DNA from: Phoronis australis
Taxonomy: Eukaryota; Phoronida; Phoronidae
Reading direction: 5' to 3'
Assembly (NCBI GenBank): GCA_002633005.1
Contig: NMRA01000219.1
Span: 230,793 to 294,792, forward strand
Length of the DNA: 64,000 bases
The first letter of the stretch is position 1. Each line of letters starts with the position of its first letter. The position numbers and the translations under genes were made by a program. The notes beneath the pieces were generated by a model. The model saw only the letters and a program-made list of their open reading frames with translations, was not told the origin of the DNA and ran no database searches. Positions 45,701-55,794 of this stretch are shown one piece after another.

Positions 45701-48700
45701 TTTCCACGTTGGTTTAAAAATTACATGTTTATATAATCCAAGTTTTATTTTCTACAAAATAGTTTCTTTGTTTTATGCCATAGCTTGCCATGAAATGGGA
45801 AACTCTTGTGGATGCATGTTTCAATTTAATGATCGATCACACTATGTCCTAATTGAAGAGATCAGAAGTTATTCCATTTTGTTGCAGGATTTCAGAAGCC
45901 TTTGTGAAAGCCAATGACCACTTCATGGTTTCTGGAAAAAATGGGTAACTCTATCTCATCATCACATACATTTGAAGCTTTTAGTATTTGCTATCTATCT
46001 GTAGTGTTCATTTATGACTGTTGAAAAACTTGAACAATTACCAAAACTCTCTTTATAACCATGGTTCTATACTTGTCTGTCTACTTTCAACACGATTCCC
46101 AATCGTGGAAAACTGGAACATTGCAAAAATGGTTTTTATGTATGTAAAACTAACTCATGGAAAATGGTTAAAATGGTCAGGAATATCTCATAAGATAAAA
46201 AAGTTGTCTGAATTGCATCGAATGAACGCAGGCCACATACTGATAGGCACAAAACACTTGATTTGAAATCCACCATATCCTCTTGTATCACATTCCAGTT
46301 GGTTATCTCTCCAGCCACCTTCGTAAGTCTACTACATAAGTGTAATAAAACCACTGTGCAATAAAACCACTGTGATCACTTGTAAGTGGCTGGAGAAATA
46401 ACCAACTGGAATGCTCTGACAATGTAAAAAGGCTAGAGGCTGGTGTAAATAGACCAACACATTTTAGAATTACATACTATTGTAGTGTTCCGGTTATTCA
46501 GTCAAACATGGACTTTGAATTTTATGCACTAAAGTGTCCCAGTTCACCATCATTGTCCTGCCCTTGGTAAATAAGTATCCTGTGCCTGAATACGGTAAAA
46601 ATTCTACAATTTGGGACAGTGAAAAATAAATTATTTTACTCAAGGTCAGAGCTTGTCCCAAAATCTAGTATTGCCAAATTCAAGAATCACGGGAAAGATT
46701 GCAAAATTACCCACTCAATAGGTTGAAGACATATTATCCGAAATTTGAAATTTATGGTGAATGCCGAAATCACCCTTTTATTACATTCCAGAATCAAAAA
46801 AAAATTAATTTCCCCGGGGTTTCCGTGTCCCAAATTCTAGAGACTGAAACATCTTATTATTTAAAATGACTTATTCTTATTAAAATGACATAGGCAAAAA
46901 AATTGAATTTCAGGCCTCAAAAGCGAGGCCCCCTATATTAATATAGGAGACCTTGCCGAAAGGGGGTCGAAGAGCGGGGCCCCTATATTAATATAGGAAG
47001 CCCCGCCGAAAGGCGGCCGGAGAGCGGGGCCCTCCATATTAATATAGGCAGCCCCGCCGAATGGTGGCCTATGAACGGGGCCCACTATATTAATATAGAG
47101 AGGGCCCCGCTCTCCGGCCGCCTTTTGGTGAGGACCCCTATAATAATATAGGGGGCCTTGCCGAAAGGCGGCCGGAGAGCGGAGCCCACTATATTAATAT
47201 AGAGGGCCCCGCTCATCGGCCACCTTTCGGCGGGGCTGCGTATATTAATATAGGGTCCCCACTTTTTGACCCCTTTCGGCGAGGCTCCTATATTAATATA
47301 GGGGGCCTCACTTTTGAGGCCTGAAATTCAATTTTTTGCCTATGTCATTTTAATAAGAATAAGTCATTTTAAATAATAAGCTGTTCTGACCTAAATTGGA
47401 GAATTTTTACCATACTAGGTTGTCAGTCAGTGAAACCTTCCTACTTCAACTGTGATTCTGTTCTTTCAAACTAGACCAGTGAAGTTGTCTGAGACAATCT
47501 ACGACATGACTGCCTTTTGCAAGTTAACAGATCATGTTTTCCATCAAATTCTCTTCTCTACGGATTCCAATCTGGAAGAATCTCGTGCAATTCTGCAACG
47601 AATTGAAAAGAGAGATTTGTACAAGTGTGTGGGACAGACACAGCCGGACAACACAACGATTTCTAAGGTAGGGTGTACAGTGTCAGTCAAAAAGGAGGTG
47701 CTTGGATCTAGATACTAGAAGTTAACTTTGTTAACATATTCTTTCTCATAAGACTGACCTAAGAGGAATAGGAGACACCGTTATGCAAAGCTGGATTGTC
47801 AGCCAGTGAAGCCAGGATTTGAACCGGGGTCTCCAAGCGGGGGTCCGGAGCTCTAACCACTGAGTCACACTGTCTCCTCAACATTATCCTTAGGGAAGAG
47901 CCTTGTAAGATGCATGAGATTGATATCTGTAGTGTTCTAAATGCCCACTTTTTCTAAAAGGAAATTTATAGTTGTAGTGTTTTATCAATTTGTCATTAAT
48001 GTCCCTATGACTAGAGTTTAGATACTTGACTTTAGATACTTGAAAATCTTGTCAGATGCATTCTTGTTTCTGGTGCTTTATCTTGAATTGTGTATCATTT
48101 GCTGACTACCAACCATTACATTGTTTTTACTATTTTAACTGGGATAATTCGTTTAGTTGTCCAATATTGGCCTAAACTGAAATTACAAACTTTCTTGACA
48201 ATATTGGACTTTATTTGAGTGTAACATGTAAAATATTGTGTGTTTGTACACTGCAGTGTTTACAATATGTTCAGGTATTAACAAATAACAAGTTCTTAAA
48301 AGAACAATGTTCTACACACACGCACGCACACACACAATGCTATATACTATATACAGGGTTGATATGTTTTGTTTAACTCAAAACATTGTCAGTGGCAAAG
48401 CGCACATCTCAAGGTGAACACTGCAGAATGTCCAAGTGCTAATTAAAAAGGACAGACACAAAATGAAAAGTGGGCGGGAAACAGAAAATTGGCACGTGTC
48501 TGTCATTGTAGCTTTCAATCATTCTGCAGTGTTCACCATTTAGGGGTGTGGCTTCCCACTGATAACGTTTTGAGTTAAGAAATTAAACGTCTGGACTCTG
48601 TATATAGTGTTGTTAATATGTTGTTAGAGCACTTAATGTTTTTCTTGTATTAATTGGGCTCAAAACCATTCATTACTTATTGTTTTCAGGATCAAATAAC

Positions 48701-51700
48701 TGAAATAGTTGATGAAATTGCGACCATCATTGACCAGAAGGACATTTTAAAAGAGTTTCAGGATTGGATTGACAGTGAGAAGGCGTTACCATTGCACAAA
48801 GATGACTTTGTTGTCATTGTAAGTACAAACTACATGTAAGTCGCGGTCATCAGGGTATAGTCGTGTCTACTGAGAATATACTTGGTCTCTCATGGGAATG
48901 TTTACTTGCACATTTTTGTGTCTACTGTACCTAATTTATTGGCTTGGGTTTGAACATTGGTTTCTGCACTTGTGGCTTTTGTCAAAAGATTTTTTCAAGA
49001 GACCTGTATGTGTTCTAGGAAACAGGGTGCATATGTCTAAGTGCTGAACTGGATTGGGCTTATAGTTGAGCACAGTCTGCCAGTCACAGTTAATGCCTTG
49101 TTGATATTGATGACTGATGCAAACTCCAACCTGTATCTGACTTGATCATAGTGCCCTCGTATGAGTGAAATCACCAAAAGACCCCAACTGAAACATTTTA
49201 GGTACAGGCACAACTTGTCATGTAAACATATAATGCTTTTAGGGGGAGCTATGTCTGAGTGAAGGACTGCAGTCTCTGACGTTTTATGTGCCCACATATT
49301 AATATGAGGTGTGATACGTTTGATAACATTTGCTTCAGCTACTTCCTTTTTTCAGCCAACCATTTCTCAATTTCATGACCAATCACGGTTTTAGTATATT
49401 CTTGTTAATATCAATAAGAGATATTGCTCTACTGATATCAATTTTCATATTTTTTCTATTCTAATTTTGTGAGCAGATTGCTAATATGGACTATGGGATG
49501 AAAGATAACAACCCGGTGGAGAACGTACGATTCTACAAGAAGGGTGATCAGAAGACAGCTATACAGATAAGGAAGGATGATGTAAGTTGAGCTGTAGTCA
49601 CTTACAGGGGTCACGGATTTTTAGAACCAGGTTTGTAGTTGTTATTAAATGGAGAAAACTGGTTCTCAAATTGCGTAACTCCTGTAATTGGTTATTACCT
49701 AAAGTTTTGTAAGCTAACAAAAATGAGTGATGGTAAATTGTAGAAAAGCAATTGCTGTATCCATCCAGCTGTTGTTTAGGAATGCAGTGAATAATATAGT
49801 AATTTGCATATTTTGTTCACGTCTACCCCATGCACACTGCTTGTATTCACCTTTGACCTTTCCACAGGTTTCCAAGATGTTGCCTTCCACTTTCTCTGAG
49901 CAGCACATTCGAGTGTACTGTAAGAAGACTGACCCATTCAGCCTGGCTATTGCCAACCTGTCCTTCAGAAGATGGTGCGAGGCGAGGACGGACATGAAAC
50001 CAGCAAAGGTACTGTTGGTCGTATACTGTCACTCTTTACCATAACTAATGTACTGTTGGTGGTATTCATTCAGTCTTAATCACAGCTAAATGTAGTATGG
50101 GTGGTACACGTTCACTCTACCACAGCTACGGTACTGTTGGTGGTATACATTCACTCTTTACCATAAATAAAGGTACTGTGGGTGGTATACATTCACTCTT
50201 TGCTACAGCTAAGGTACTGTTGGTGGTATACATTTACTCTTTACCATATCAATGGTAAGGACTAGTGAACTTGTCAGGTGTCTGTGATTAAATCAAGATC
50301 ATGTTTATTCGCAAGGATTGACTTTTGAATTTTGAATTTTATGTTGTATGTCCAGATCCAAATTGATATAGTTTGACCTTTTTCTTAAAAGTGCCCATGT
50401 TTTTTATGAAGATTATCTGCGAGAAATTCTAGCTGTCAGAAATTACACGATTCATTTACCTTCAACAACGAACAGTAATGTTTATTCTTGACATGGAAAA
50501 ATAGGTGAACACCCATTAAGGTTTTGTTATTTAAAAACCATGCTCAGCTAAGTGGTGACACCTGATGTTCTTGGTTCTTACTATTTTTCTTTTTGCTGAT
50601 TAACAAATATTAAAAACCTTTAAGTTATTTAAATTTTTGAAAAGATCTTGCAAAGTCTGCTCATACATGAAACATTTAAATCAAGTTAAAAACTTTTTGG
50701 GTTTCAAATCTATTGTGGAAGCATGTGTAAATGTAAGCAGTTTACCTTAAATAAGTTTAACCTGGGTGTACATCAAGTAGATCCGACTGGGGGGATTGGG
50801 TGTGAGTTATAATAGCACGTATGCATGTCTAGGTTACTGTCGTCCACTAAAAGGCCCAGCTTCTGAACTTATTGGGTCTTTCTACTGGAAACGGAGATAC
50901 TTAAGATTATGTAAGACTAAAGAAATGTCCAAACTTTGGTAAATCATATCTCAGAAATGGCTGATGGGATTCATGTGAAGCCTGTGAGGAATTGTTTCTT
51001 GAATGTTGCACAGTCGCACAAGGCTATTAAAATTAGGAGTACGATTTTAATGAAAAACTGGAAAGTTGCGTAAAATGAAAACAAAATGACAAGTTAAAAC
51101 ACTTCAGCAGCATATTAGGGATTTCTTCCTGAATGTTTGTAGAAAGTGAATTTTGTTCATTCATTGATACTGTTGTTTTGTTATGAATGTACTAATCATG
51201 TTTACATTACCCAATCAATGGTAGATTGGAATGAAGTCAAATATCAAATTAACTGGCTGTCTGCTCCCAAAAAGTATGCTTTTACTGGCTTTTTAAGGCC
51301 CTATATAACCTTATGTTGTGAATTAATTGATTAAAAGTAAACTGATTGTAAACGTCAGTGCAAGCAGGTATCACTTGGCATGCATGACAAACTCTTTGAG
51401 TGAGTTCATTGATTCCTTTAGAACTAGACTACTTGCCTGAAACAACATGGTTCATTTTGTGATCAGCCAAAAATGCTTTTATCAAATGTCAGAAAAACAA
51501 ATGTAATTGCTTCCAAGTAGCCTGGCAACTGGATTATGAACCTTGCCACACTTACGTAATAGTAATTTGCCTGTAGATTGAGCTAAAAAGTCAAGTTGAA
51601 ACTATGGTTAGAGATGTGTAAATCCACGTAAAGAACTACATTACTTCATGAAATATGATGAACATTGTGAAATGGTTGCTATAATTTCAGGGCGGCGATG

Positions 51701-51843
51701 ACCCTTCCATGTACCTGACGCCACTTAAGCTATCCAGTTCCCAACCTAGTTCCCAAGGCTTTGCTACACCACAGCAATCTAAACAGAACCCCCAGCAGTC
51801 TGGTAGTCGTGACATGGTGAAGTCAAACTTGTTCCAGCACTGA
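27794..51843 (+). CDS. SAMHD1: SAM and HD domain-containing dNTP triphosphohydrolase (SAMHD1)
   Basis: Hydrolyses dNTPs to nucleoside and triphosphate, limiting nucleotide pools and viral reverse transcription; the vertebrate enzyme is a nuclear, dNTP-activated tetramer. Coding exons: 27794-27965, 30808-30874, 36685-36787, 37481-37641, 39344-39530, 40030-40179, 40815-40862, 43297-43461, one of 43838-43929 or 45021-45112, 45888-45944, 47475-47667, 48690-48818, 49477-49581, 49868-50008, 51691-51843. These give 640 residues (human 626). A KRK at 4-6 resembles the nuclear signal. SAM domain about 33-80. HD core: H165 in NRFEHSLG, H204-D205 and H208 in [10 protein letters not shown]308 and Y312 in [11 protein letters not shown], all conserved. 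The start is the ATG giving AAKRK; the frame closes across every junction. The exon 8 donor is weak (GTTGGC). The C terminus keeps a TPLK site (T600) and a KSNLF end, matching the human CDK and cyclin motifs. Introns are full of small mobile elements. Confidence 0.95.
28000..30807 (+). other. SAMHD1 intron 1
   Basis: Donor GTCAGA at 27966, acceptor TCTTGCAG ending 30807. Apart from the TIR element at 28933-29047 it holds no recognisable feature; short ORFs are unrecognised. Confidence 0.7.
28933..29047. mobile_element. Short TIR element, CATGGGCGGCGCAG family (double unit)
   Basis: Two head-to-tail units begin CATGGGCGGCGCAGCACTGA (28933) and CATGGGCAGAGCAGCATTGA (about 29002), each ending in GTGC(A/G)CTGCCCATG-like inverse ends. 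Non-coding. Confidence 0.65.
31764..34122. mobile_element. Foldback element with GGTTAACCGCCC arms (2.36 kb) in SAMHD1 intron 2
   Basis: Starts ACCGTAAACGTTCGGGTTAA and ends with the exact inverse, TTAACCCGAACGTTTACGGT. The left arm (to about 31975) and right arm (from about 33985) are made of imperfect repeats of a (G/C)GGTTAACCGCCCA unit alternating with TTTTCGA-type spacers. The 2-kb interior has no recognisable ORF. A shorter relative is at 34811-35118. Confidence 0.85.
34811..35118. mobile_element. 308-bp foldback element, same GGTTAACCGCCC family
   Basis: Starts TACCGTAATCGTTCGGGTTA and ends with the inverse CCCGAACGATTACGGTA. It consists of GGGCGGTTAACCGAG-type repeats. A 35-bp direct repeat begins at 34951, 34986 and (partly) 35021. 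It resembles the two arms of the 2.36-kb element joined without an interior. Confidence 0.85.
35119..36684 (+). other. Remainder of SAMHD1 intron 2
   Basis: AT-rich sequence with no recognised feature, ending in the TTTTTCAG acceptor before exon 3. Confidence 0.6.
36801..37024. mobile_element. Short TIR element, GTAAAATCTCACCAATTT family (intron 3 copy)
   Basis: About 224 bp, starting GTTAAATCTCACTAATGTC only 13 bp after the exon 3 donor and ending CTAAATTAGTGAGATTTAAC. The subterminal AAAATAAAATTTCA...CCATATTGTG block is shared with copies near 37862, 39240, 52274 and 54330. Confidence 0.65.
37919..38222 (+). repeat. 16-bp minisatellite in SAMHD1 intron 4
   Basis: About 19 tandem copies of GACTGTGTGCTCTTGT with small variants. 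Because 16 is not a multiple of 3, all frames are traversed; the His/Thr/Gln-rich ORFs seen on the minus strand are artefacts of the repeat. Confidence 0.9.
39062..39294. mobile_element. Short TIR element, GTAAAATCTCACCAATTT family (intron 4 copy)
   Basis: About 233 bp, from TGAAATCTCACCAATTTTGG to TAGGTAAGATTTTACTG, ending about 50 bp before exon 5. The interior (TATTTTTCAAAGGCTTA, AAAATCACTTGTCTACCATA) matches 54127-54370. Confidence 0.65.
40249..40500. mobile_element. Diverged copy of the GTAAAATCTCACCAATTT element family
   Basis: The left end ACGGTAAAAATTCTTCAGTT and the block AAAATAACTTTTCAGAAAAA match, in order or reversed, those of 54127-54370. The right end is degraded, so the boundary is approximate. 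Confidence 0.45.
40963..42541. mobile_element. 1.58-kb TIR element with AATAAGCGCCC ends in SAMHD1 intron 7
   Basis: The left end reads ACCGTATTCGCCCTAATAAG followed by CGCCCATG and a second AATAAGCGCCCAG 70 bp inside. The right end, inverted, reads ACTGTGTTCACCAGAATAAG with CACCCAGGTCGCTTAC. The layout matches that of the foldback elements in intron 2: a CCGTA-type tip and repeated NNNAAGCGCCC units. No ORF is recognised inside. Confidence 0.6.
43838..43929 (+). other. SAMHD1: SAMHD1 exon 9a (mutually exclusive alternative)
   Basis: A 92-nt exon, acceptor TTTCCGTAG, donor GTGAGTATT, phase 0 in and phase 2 out. It encodes the segment [20 protein letters not shown] then [11 protein letters not shown], aligned to human SAMHD1 355-385. 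Asn358, Arg366, His370, Tyr374, Gln375 and His376 (human numbering) are kept; position 377 is His where human has Lys. Confidence 0.9.
45021..45112 (+). other. SAMHD1: SAMHD1 exon 9b (mutually exclusive alternative)
   Basis: A 92-nt exon, acceptor TAATCTGTAG, donor GTGAGTATT, same phases as exon 9a. It encodes [20 protein letters not shown] then [11 protein letters not shown], with 20 of 31 residues identical to 9a. The same pocket residues are kept; position 377 is Asn and position 364 is Tyr instead of Trp. Joining 9a to 9b shifts the frame and hits a stop, and skipping both also shifts the frame. Confidence 0.9.
46291..46413. mobile_element. 123-bp hairpin element in SAMHD1 intron 10
   Basis: The ends are about 30-bp inverted repeats: CATTCCAGTTGGTTATCTCT...CCAGCCACCTT at the left and the near-exact inverse at the right. 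The loop holds a 15-bp direct repeat of ATAAAACCACTGTG. Confidence 0.8.
46592..47414. mobile_element. TIR element carrying a nested foldback, SAMHD1 intron 10
   Basis: Outer ends are ACGGTAAAAATTCTACAATT...TGGGAC and the inverse of ATGGTAAAAATTCTCCAATT...TAGGTC, the same tips as the 54127-54370 family. Inside the right half sits the palindrome array of 46853-47380. Confidence 0.7.
46853..47380. mobile_element. 528-bp foldback built from eight CTATATTAATATAG palindromes
   Basis: The arms are about 94-bp inverted repeats running from CTTATTATTTAAAATGAC inward to the first palindrome. Eight 14-bp palindromes CTATATTAATATAG, some with one change, start at about 46933, 46983, 47035, 47085, 47138, 47189, 47240 and 47288. 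Between them are GC-rich spacers of about 37 bp (type CCCCGCCGAAAGGCGGCCGG). The spacers run in both orientations: forward, forward, forward, reverse, forward, reverse, reverse. Confidence 0.9.
47790..47878 (-). mobile_element. tRNA-derived SINE or tRNA pseudogene in SAMHD1 intron 11
   Basis: On the minus strand an A box TGACTCAGTGG (47858-47868) and a perfect B box GGTTCAAATCC (47815-47825) lie at tRNA-like spacing, with GTTAGAGCTCCGGACCCC between them. The cloverleaf is imperfect (acceptor arm not paired), so a functional tRNA is unlikely; a tRNA-derived SINE head fits better. Confidence 0.6.
48372..48578. mobile_element. 207-bp TIR element with TTAA ends in SAMHD1 intron 11
   Basis: About 58-bp inverted ends: TTAACTCAAAACATTGTCAG...GGTGAACACTGCAGAATG at the left and the inverse of TTAACTCAAAACGTTATCAG...TGGTGAACACTGCAGAATG at the right. 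TTAA at both outer borders would fit a piggyBac-type target site, though TTAA is itself palindromic. Confidence 0.8.
50006..50252 (+). repeat. 41-bp tandem repeat overlapping the SAMHD1 exon 14 splice donor
   Basis: Six units start with GTACTG-type sequence at 50009, 50050, 50092, 50131, 50173 and 50214, spacing 39-42 bp, consensus AAGGTACTGTTGGTGGTATA then CATTCACTCTTTACCATA. The first unit is the authentic exon 14 donor (AAAG|GTACTG); units five and six repeat AAG|GTACTG exactly. Confidence 0.85.
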
Positions 51844-51979
51844 GTTCTACGCAAGGCAGTTGTTAGTGCAAAGATTTGGGTGATAATTGTTAAGGGAATT
51901 GTTAGATACAGTATGACGAATATTTTGGTCATTCACATTGGTGGCAAAGTGGAGAGCAGAGATATCCCACTGCTGGGAG

Positions 51980-52128
51980 TAGGTAAAATGGAGAACGAGG
52001 ATCAAAATGGAAAGAGAGTTTGAAAAATGGAGTGGTAAAAGGGAGAGGTAGGGGGTAAAATGGAGAGGAAGGATGAAAAATGGAGGGAGGAGGTAAAATG
52101 GAAATGAAGGGGTAAAATGGAGAGATAA
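51980..52128 (+). repeat. Degenerate GGTAAAATGGAGAG repeats in the SAMHD1 3' UTR region
   Basis: Purine-rich imperfect repeats of a roughly 14-16 bp unit (GTAAAATGGAGA) begin about 135 bp after the stop codon. A possible poly(A) signal AATAAA follows at 52274-52279. Transcript end is not determined. Confidence 0.55.
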
Positions 52129-52279
52129 TTGTTCACATATTTTGCTCAAAACTCAGAATTTCTATTTTTAAAGGTCTATGATTATGTTTTTTCAAATGAT
52201 GAAAACTGTTCAAAATGCAGATAAGTTAATAACTGGCAAAAATTTGCTTAATCTTTCTTGAGAAATTAATCTTAATAAA

Positions 52280-54126
52280 ATTTCACTTGCCCACCGTATT
52301 GTGTGTCAAAGGTGAATAATTACTGCAAGTCAGGTGATATTTCAGCTAATCTGAGATCTTCACATCAACCTGATAATGGCTTGTTAATAATTTCACAAAT
52401 ATCTTGTACTAGGATAATCAAGCTACTTGACCTGTGCCAGTTTAACAGAGACTTGAAAATTTTTACAAGCTCCTGAATTGTCTTGTCATCACTGTCTTTA
52501 GCAAAGGCTTGGTCAACGTTATCATTGTGCAAATTTGATGTCACTCAGGGTAATTCCAGTCTTTTTTTTACATGTTGTTTACTTGATGTTTGTTCCTTGT
52601 GATGATATTTGAGATTAGATCTTATGAGATTCTTTCATTTTGAAACAAAAGCATGACTGAGAACGAAATTTTCGTTTATAGATATTGTTTATGATATTAG
52701 CTTTTGTTATGGTTACGCTGTATGTGTTCTGTGGCAAACATTTATGTTTTAGTATTTTACTAATAATTTAGTATTTATTAGATTTGTTTCTGATTACCAA
52801 CAGTTCACTCATTTATCTTTGTTCATTTTTATGCATGTTATTTTTGCATAATCTGTTCATTTTGAACTCAACACAACATTATGCATATGTTTGGTACTGC
52901 TGTAAGGTTCACTAAAGGGTCTCATATTTTTGCGAGTGTAGTTTGTCTACAAGACATTGTCTGAATGCTACACCTTGAAAGATTTGCTTAAGAATGGGTG
53001 TTTTGTGAAATAATCACCAATCTCTATACATATATAATGTATAATGAGAAAATGTGGTCCACGCTGTGTTGTTGGAAGAGTGGTGAGTTCCTAAGTGTAT
53101 TAGTGACGTGTGTGTGTGTTTCATCTGTAGCAAATGCTTGAGATTTTCATACAAGATGAACTCTGCAGCCATACATGGTGATACATATTGCAGTTGTCAT
53201 CAATATGCAAGTGCTATCCTCTATATGAGCTGTTTTCACAAACTGGCCGTTTTTGTCTTTTAATTCTTTGTGGTTTTAAGTGATGACTAGAAGTGGTTAA
53301 TGTTTTATTGAAACTTGTGTACTGTTTTGGTAACAGATAAGTCGAGTTTTGTTCGTATGTTGAAACTTACACCTGGGTTTTACTCAAGAATTTGGCATAT
53401 GGGTCTGCGGCTCAATCGCAGATATATTTTCATATGTAGGCACATGGCCCAAATTCCTGAATATAGTACCCATTTATTTAGTACTAAACTCACAGTGTCC
53501 CTACAGGTGTCAAAAGCAGGAATGCATTACAGTTAAAAATAGCATTTTAAGGGAACTGTAAACAGTCATGGATATTTTTAAAAATGTAACGTCCGTACAT
53601 TGTGTACCGATATCTTTATTCTCATTGCTACTTTAAACATGTCACCAGTAACATTATTTATGCACCAAATATGCTAATTGTTTGAAAAGATTTCATCTGA
53701 TTTCTCCTTTGTGTACAAGCTTTATCAGCTGTTTTGAAGGCGTCAGATTTTCAATGTTTTTGAAAACTGTTTTGAACATATTTTTGATTTTTTGCTACCA
53801 AGGATAAGTGTAAGTTTTTTTGTTAATCTAGTCGCAAACTGCTGAAAAATTAATGTTGCCAGAAGCATCGAAAATCTAAAAGTCTAAACATAGTCGATGA
53901 AGATTCCTGCACAGGTGAAGCTGGTGTCCTCTCCATAAACTGGTGTATTTGGCACATGCTGTATCTAGAGGGATGTCAAGTGTACCCATGACAAATATAT
54001 AACTATCACTTTAACATGTACTTGTGTGATTTTTGCATACTAAAACAGTTTTGCAATGGTTGACAAGTAACCTGAGGAATTCTTGGAAACTGGTGTTCAT
54101 AAGATTATGTTTTGAAGTTTGATTTG
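52280..54126. other. Intergenic, no recognisable gene
   Basis: AT-rich sequence downstream of SAMHD1 with short unrecognised ORFs only; it may include a long 3' UTR. Confidence 0.55.
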
Positions 54127-54370
54127 CGGTAAAAATTCTTCAATTTGGGACAAAAATAATTGTTAAAATTGCCATATTTCTATTTTTAGAGGCTTACTCC
54201 TTGTTGCAAATGCTCAAATTTTTACCAAATGTTGTTTGGTAATAGTCAGTCATACAAACCATGCTAAAAGCTAAAGTAAATTTTTCTGAAAAGCTATTTT
54301 TGTTGGAAAGATTCGAAAAACAAAATTTCTGTCCCCATATTGTGACCCAAATTGAAGATTTTTTACTGTA
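54127..54370. mobile_element. Short TIR element, GGTAAAAATTCTTCAATTT family (best copy)
   Basis: 244 bp, starting CGGTAAAAATTCTTCAATTT and ending GACCCAAATTGAAGATTTTT, its inverse. It is the clearest copy of a family also seen at 36801, 39062, 40249 and as the outer ends of 46592-47414. Confidence 0.8.
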
Positions 54371-55794
54371 AATAATATCTTCAGAAGTATTGCATTCTTA
54401 TCAATCATTTTTGTTATCAAGTCTTCATGGAATTCCTTTACTTTATGCACACAGTGAGGTCAGTTAAGCTAATTTCTTTGTATCCAAAAATCTCTAAATA
54501 TATGCGTTCCTGCTAAGGCTTGGATTTTATTTGCTAAAGAAACCCATGTGGTAAACTTCAAGTGCTTAAAACTACCACTTTGCTTGTTATAAATGTGACT
54601 GCATTCAGCTCCATTAAACCTTCCTTTTGAGCACTGCTTATCACAATCGTGAATTCAATATGCTAGAAAGGAGAAAATATAAGGAAAGCGACTTTGATTG
54701 AAAGTTTCTTAGCTCCACAGACTGGTGTGTGGCGTATGAACCATAGATAGTCTATGTATGAACGTACTCCTTGCCAACGTGTCTTGTCCACCAACACGTG
54801 AGTTTCTTGTGCAAACATGTACCATATCTGCGCTTCTCCGATGTCCCGTGGGAATGTGAAGAGACTCAACGTGGTCAAATCATGGGCGGCGCAGGCACTG
54901 AAAAAAGTGAGTGGTGAAAGCATAACTTGTATGCGAAAGTAATTGCTATTTTCTGTCCAAACCTATACAGGAAATACAAACAAAACACCAGATTTAATCC
55001 AAAAGTATTTTTATTGTAAATGCTTTCAATATAAGTGGGAATATGTCCGTTTGTTGAAATATTTGTTATTACTTTTGAGAATTTTGGAATTCTTATAAAA
55101 TTAATTGTCAAAATGAAAAATGAGCAATTACTAGTAAAGGGCCGCGAAAAAACACTCTAGTTACAAAATGATTCGTAAGGCATCAAATGCCCTGCTCAGT
55201 CAAGCAAATCTTGAATGTAAATAATACCTTTTTATTCCGCGATAATAAAATCCTGTTGTCTTATCACAGTTATACTGTAAGGTACTACTGCTGGTGTTGA
55301 AAGGCTTCATTCTTCTGAATATTCCTAATTTGGGCAAAGTAACCAAACACTCCAGACAACAAATTTGCAATTCTCTTTGAACACATGCAGTAAAGAAAAC
55401 CGCTAACATGTACAGTTGTGATCACTCCATGAGTAATGTAACAGCGATTCTTTCCAAGACAACATTGGTTGAAACAGGCCTGTGGAACCAGAACGGTTAA
55501 AAGCAGTCAATATGATTCATTTTACAGCCTCCGTGTGAAGTATAGATTATTACATGGCGAAGTCGTTATCCCCCGTAATCTAGACGGAGCCTGAGCAGAT
55601 TTTGGAGAATTATCGCCCGAGGTCATAGACCCCCACTTCACAGCCACTAGCAACTCTGATACACCATTTTCTAGAAGGGAATCCGGAACCGCACTCTTTC
55701 ATAGTATGCCCCTTCAATACATGAACGTTCCCTTAACTTAATTAAATCAGTTTTTGGCCACAGTAAAATTAAAAACTGGACGATCGCCGCACAA

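Noticed and set aside
46933-47301. CRISPR-like array (regular 14-bp repeats with about 37-bp spacers)
   Set aside because: Animal DNA; the spacers are related to each other and occur in both orientations, so this is a foldback element.
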